From Prochlorococcus sp. MIT 1300 (GTDB lineage: Bacteria > Cyanobacteriota > Cyanobacteriia > PCC-6307 > Cyanobiaceae), in assembly GCF_034092375.1 (NCBI RefSeq), contig NZ_CP139302.1, positions 1,364,001 through 1,428,000 of the forward strand: a DNA stretch of 64,000 nt. Direction: 5' to 3'. The position numbers and the translations under genes are program-made. Below the pieces are notes generated by a model. The model did no database searches. It saw nothing but the letters and a program-made list of their open reading frames with translations, and had not been told where the DNA came from. Position 1 is the stretch's first letter; the number at the start of each line of letters is the position of its first letter. Shown piece after piece: positions 62,479 through 64,000 of the stretch.

Positions 62479-62955
62479 ATGGTCAAAAGACTGCTTTTCG
62501 TCTGTTTGGGTAATATTTGCAGGTCTCCTGCAGCAGAAGCTGTCTTCCTGCATTTGATTAATAGCAAAGGCCTGGCTAAGGATTTCGAAGTTGATTCTGC
62601 TGGGACAGGTGGCTGGCATGTTGGAAGGCCCGCGGACTCGAGAATGTTGATGGCTGCTAACCGCAGAGGAATTGAAATCAGAAGTCTTGCTCGCAGGATT
62701 GATGTAGAAGATTTCAGAGAGTTCGACCTCATTCTTACTATGGATCAGGATAATTACGATGCTGTACAGGCATTAAGCAAAAAGGCTGGGACCGCTTCAA
62801 CCGCAACAATTAAGCCAATTTTGAGTTATTTAAGTAAAGGTGAATTACTCGAGGTCCCAGATCCTTATTATGGAGGGGAGGACGGATTTGAAAAAGTTTT
62901 AGATTTATTGGAGGATGCATGTAAGGAGTTGATTGTAGAACTTAGTTCTTCCTAA
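62479..62955 (+). CDS. Low-molecular-weight protein-tyrosine phosphatase
   Basis: A 158-residue phosphatase of the LMW-PTP family. The active loop is Cys9-x5-Arg15-Ser in VCLGNICRSPAAEAVF, the general acid Asp lies in VPDPYYGGED, and the LILTMDQDNYDAV segment is conserved. It may act on tyrosine kinases that regulate surface polysaccharide export, or on other phosphorylated proteins; no kinase lies in this window. It overlaps the convergent panC-cmk by 14 bases. Confidence 0.93.
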   Translation: MVKRLLFVCLGNICRSPAAEAVFLHLINSKGLAKDFEVDSAGTGGWHVGRPADSRMLMAANRRGIEIRSLARRIDVEDFREFDLILTMDQDNYDAVQALSKKAGTASTATIKPILSYLSKGELLEVPDPYYGGEDGFEKVLDLLEDACKELIVELSSS

Positions 62956-64000
62956 TAGGCCAAACTTCCTCAGGAATTCTTTGGTGAAATAGATCAGTTA
63001 TGTCTTCAACCACCTCATCAATATTTTTGCCATCAGTAATAATTTCAATTGCATCTTTGGCTTTAATAAGAGGAGCGATTTCTCTGGAACTATCAAGATG
63101 ATCACGTTCCTTAATTTGTGCCTCGAGTTGACTTAAAGAAGGCACTTTGAAGCCCTTTTGCTTTAAGTCGAATGCTCTTCGTTTTGCGCGCTCTTTTGAA
63201 CTGGCAGTTAGAAATATTTTTAACTCAGCTTTTGGGAAGACCGCAGTCCCAATATCCCTACCCTCAGCAATAAGCCCTCCACTATTACCCATTTGTTTTT
63301 GCTGATTTGTAAGAGCATTCCTGACAGATTCTAGGGAGGCTATTTTTGAAACCAATGCAGTTACTTTTTGTGAGCGAATGATCTCAGTTACATCTTGATT
63401 GTTGACCCTTACCCTTGTAAGAGAAGAGTCGGAGTTGTCTAGCTCTAGATCTAATTTAGAAAGCAATTTATCTACTTCTTGCTCATTGTCAATATTCACT
63501 TGCTTGTTGAACATTAACCAAGTAACTGCTCTATACATTGCACCAGTATCTATGTACAACAGCCCAAGTTTCTTTGCTAAAGCACGTGTGACTGTGCTTT
63601 TGCCAGCGCCTGCAGGACCGTCAATGGCAATAATTGGCTTGCGTGTCATTAGGAATGCGTGATCGATAAGACGGGTTTCTCCGCAGCGGACTGCTGCTGC
63701 TAAAAGAGAGAGCTCTCCAGAGGGGTTGGTTGGTTTAAGGAGGTATGGATCAACTGTTTGCAAATATTCGACCTCAAGGCCACTTTCTTGCAACATGAAG
63801 TTTATGTCAATCAGGTTAATCTCTTTAGTTTTCTGATAAAGATCTGAAGCTTTTTTAAGCAATTTAGGCAATTTTCTTGCTTGGCTTCTTTGGAATGTAG
63901 TTAATTGCCGGTTCCTCGAGCTAAATGCAAGTCCATCTTGGTCACGAACTGTGGAGACACTGATTACACGAACAGATAGACTTAGTCTTTTAATGAGACT
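62942..64000 (-). CDS. Pantothenate synthetase/cytidylate kinase fusion, N-terminus beyond the right edge
   Basis: The minus strand is open to the window edge. The outer part reads STVRDQDGLAFSSRNRQL, which is the substrate-binding region of pantothenate synthetase (PanC), so the frame does not begin at the TTG near 63871. After about 50 residues of PanC end and a linker, the cytidylate kinase starts with the P-loop IAIDGPAGAGKSTVTRALA; DTGAMYRAVTWL, LIAEGRDIGTAVFP and the lid KERAKRRAFDLK follow. Such PanC-Cmk fusions are typical of cyanobacteria. At least 353 residues are present. Confidence 0.9.
   Translation of the reverse strand, partial: SLIKRLSLSVRVISVSTVRDQDGLAFSSRNRQLTTFQRSQARKLPKLLKKASDLYQKTKEINLIDINFMLQESGLEVEYLQTVDPYLLKPTNPSGELSLLAAAVRCGETRLIDHAFLMTRKPIIAIDGPAGAGKSTVTRALAKKLGLLYIDTGAMYRAVTWLMFNKQVNIDNEQEVDKLLSKLDLELDNSDSSLTRVRVNNQDVTEIIRSQKVTALVSKIASLESVRNALTNQQKQMGNSGGLIAEGRDIGTAVFPKAELKIFLTASSKERAKRRAFDLKQKGFKVPSLSQLEAQIKERDHLDSSREIAPLIKAKDAIEIITDGKNIDEVVEDITDLFHQRIPEEVWPIRKN

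Noticed and set aside
63000-63871. Stand-alone cytidylate kinase starting with TTG near 63871
   Set aside because: The frame continues to the edge with PanC-like sequence, so the kinase is the end of a fusion.

Overview
The window reads as a stretch of chromosome from a low-light-adapted Prochlorococcus, or a very close marine picocyanobacterium. This is inferred from gene content and style. It carries cyanobacterial photosynthesis genes (psaC, ndhS, an rpaB-type regulator), the bilin genes ho1-pebA-pebB, a panC-cmk fusion, moderately AT-rich sequence, very short intergenic gaps and many tail-to-tail gene overlaps. I see no insertion sequence, prophage, integrase or CRISPR array. One gene is cut by each window edge: a glycosyltransferase at the left and panC-cmk at the right.

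Layout. 1-2.4 kb: two minus-strand surface-sugar glycosyltransferases. 2.5-9.1 kb: secA, then cysE with a GntR-type regulator, infC and miaA. 9.2-15.3 kb: gyrB, a small exported protein, two crcB fluoride-channel genes, glutathione peroxidase, mgtE and a group 2 sigma factor. 15.3-21.9 kb: an alpha/beta hydrolase, the only gene-free stretch longer than 300 bases, mutY, a PfkB sugar kinase, tsaE, ahcY, dedA and ssb. 22-27 kb: mreBCD, rpaB-like regulator, lysS. 27-32 kb: three small cyanobacterial genes, smpB, then a tightly coupled ruvB-TPR-M20 peptidase-small membrane protein chain. 32-38.5 kb: a TPP riboswitch with thiC, a UDP-glucuronate decarboxylase-like gene, tkt, fabF, acpP. 38.5-45.4 kb: psaC, glmS, manC, rimM, ndhS, rnc, RNase P RNA, tRNA-Arg(CCT) and two small conserved genes. 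45.5-57 kb: glgP, an antiporter, a second alpha/beta hydrolase, a mutarotase-like gene, glcE and glcF with a DUF1537 kinase between them, and icd. 57-59.4 kb: a GtrB-like glycosyltransferase facing a GtrA-YdjC fusion. 59.5-64 kb: a small gene, ho1-pebA-pebB, a low-molecular-weight phosphatase and panC-cmk.

How the genes fit together. Most of the window is housekeeping: translation, replication and repair, cell shape, central carbon metabolism, and thiamine, cysteine and fatty acid synthesis. The accessory signal is in cell-surface sugar chemistry: the two glycosyltransferases at the left, uxs, glmS and manC supplying nucleotide sugars, and the GtrB-like/GtrA-YdjC pair. That pair is my best candidate for an undescribed system: a membrane sugar carrier fused to a predicted carbohydrate deacetylase, beside the enzyme that would load the sugar on its lipid. 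Other points worth checking are the DUF1537 kinase 14 bases from glcE, a psaC terminator abutting the glmS start codon, the divergent rnpB/tRNA promoters, and MutY with a complete Nudix box.
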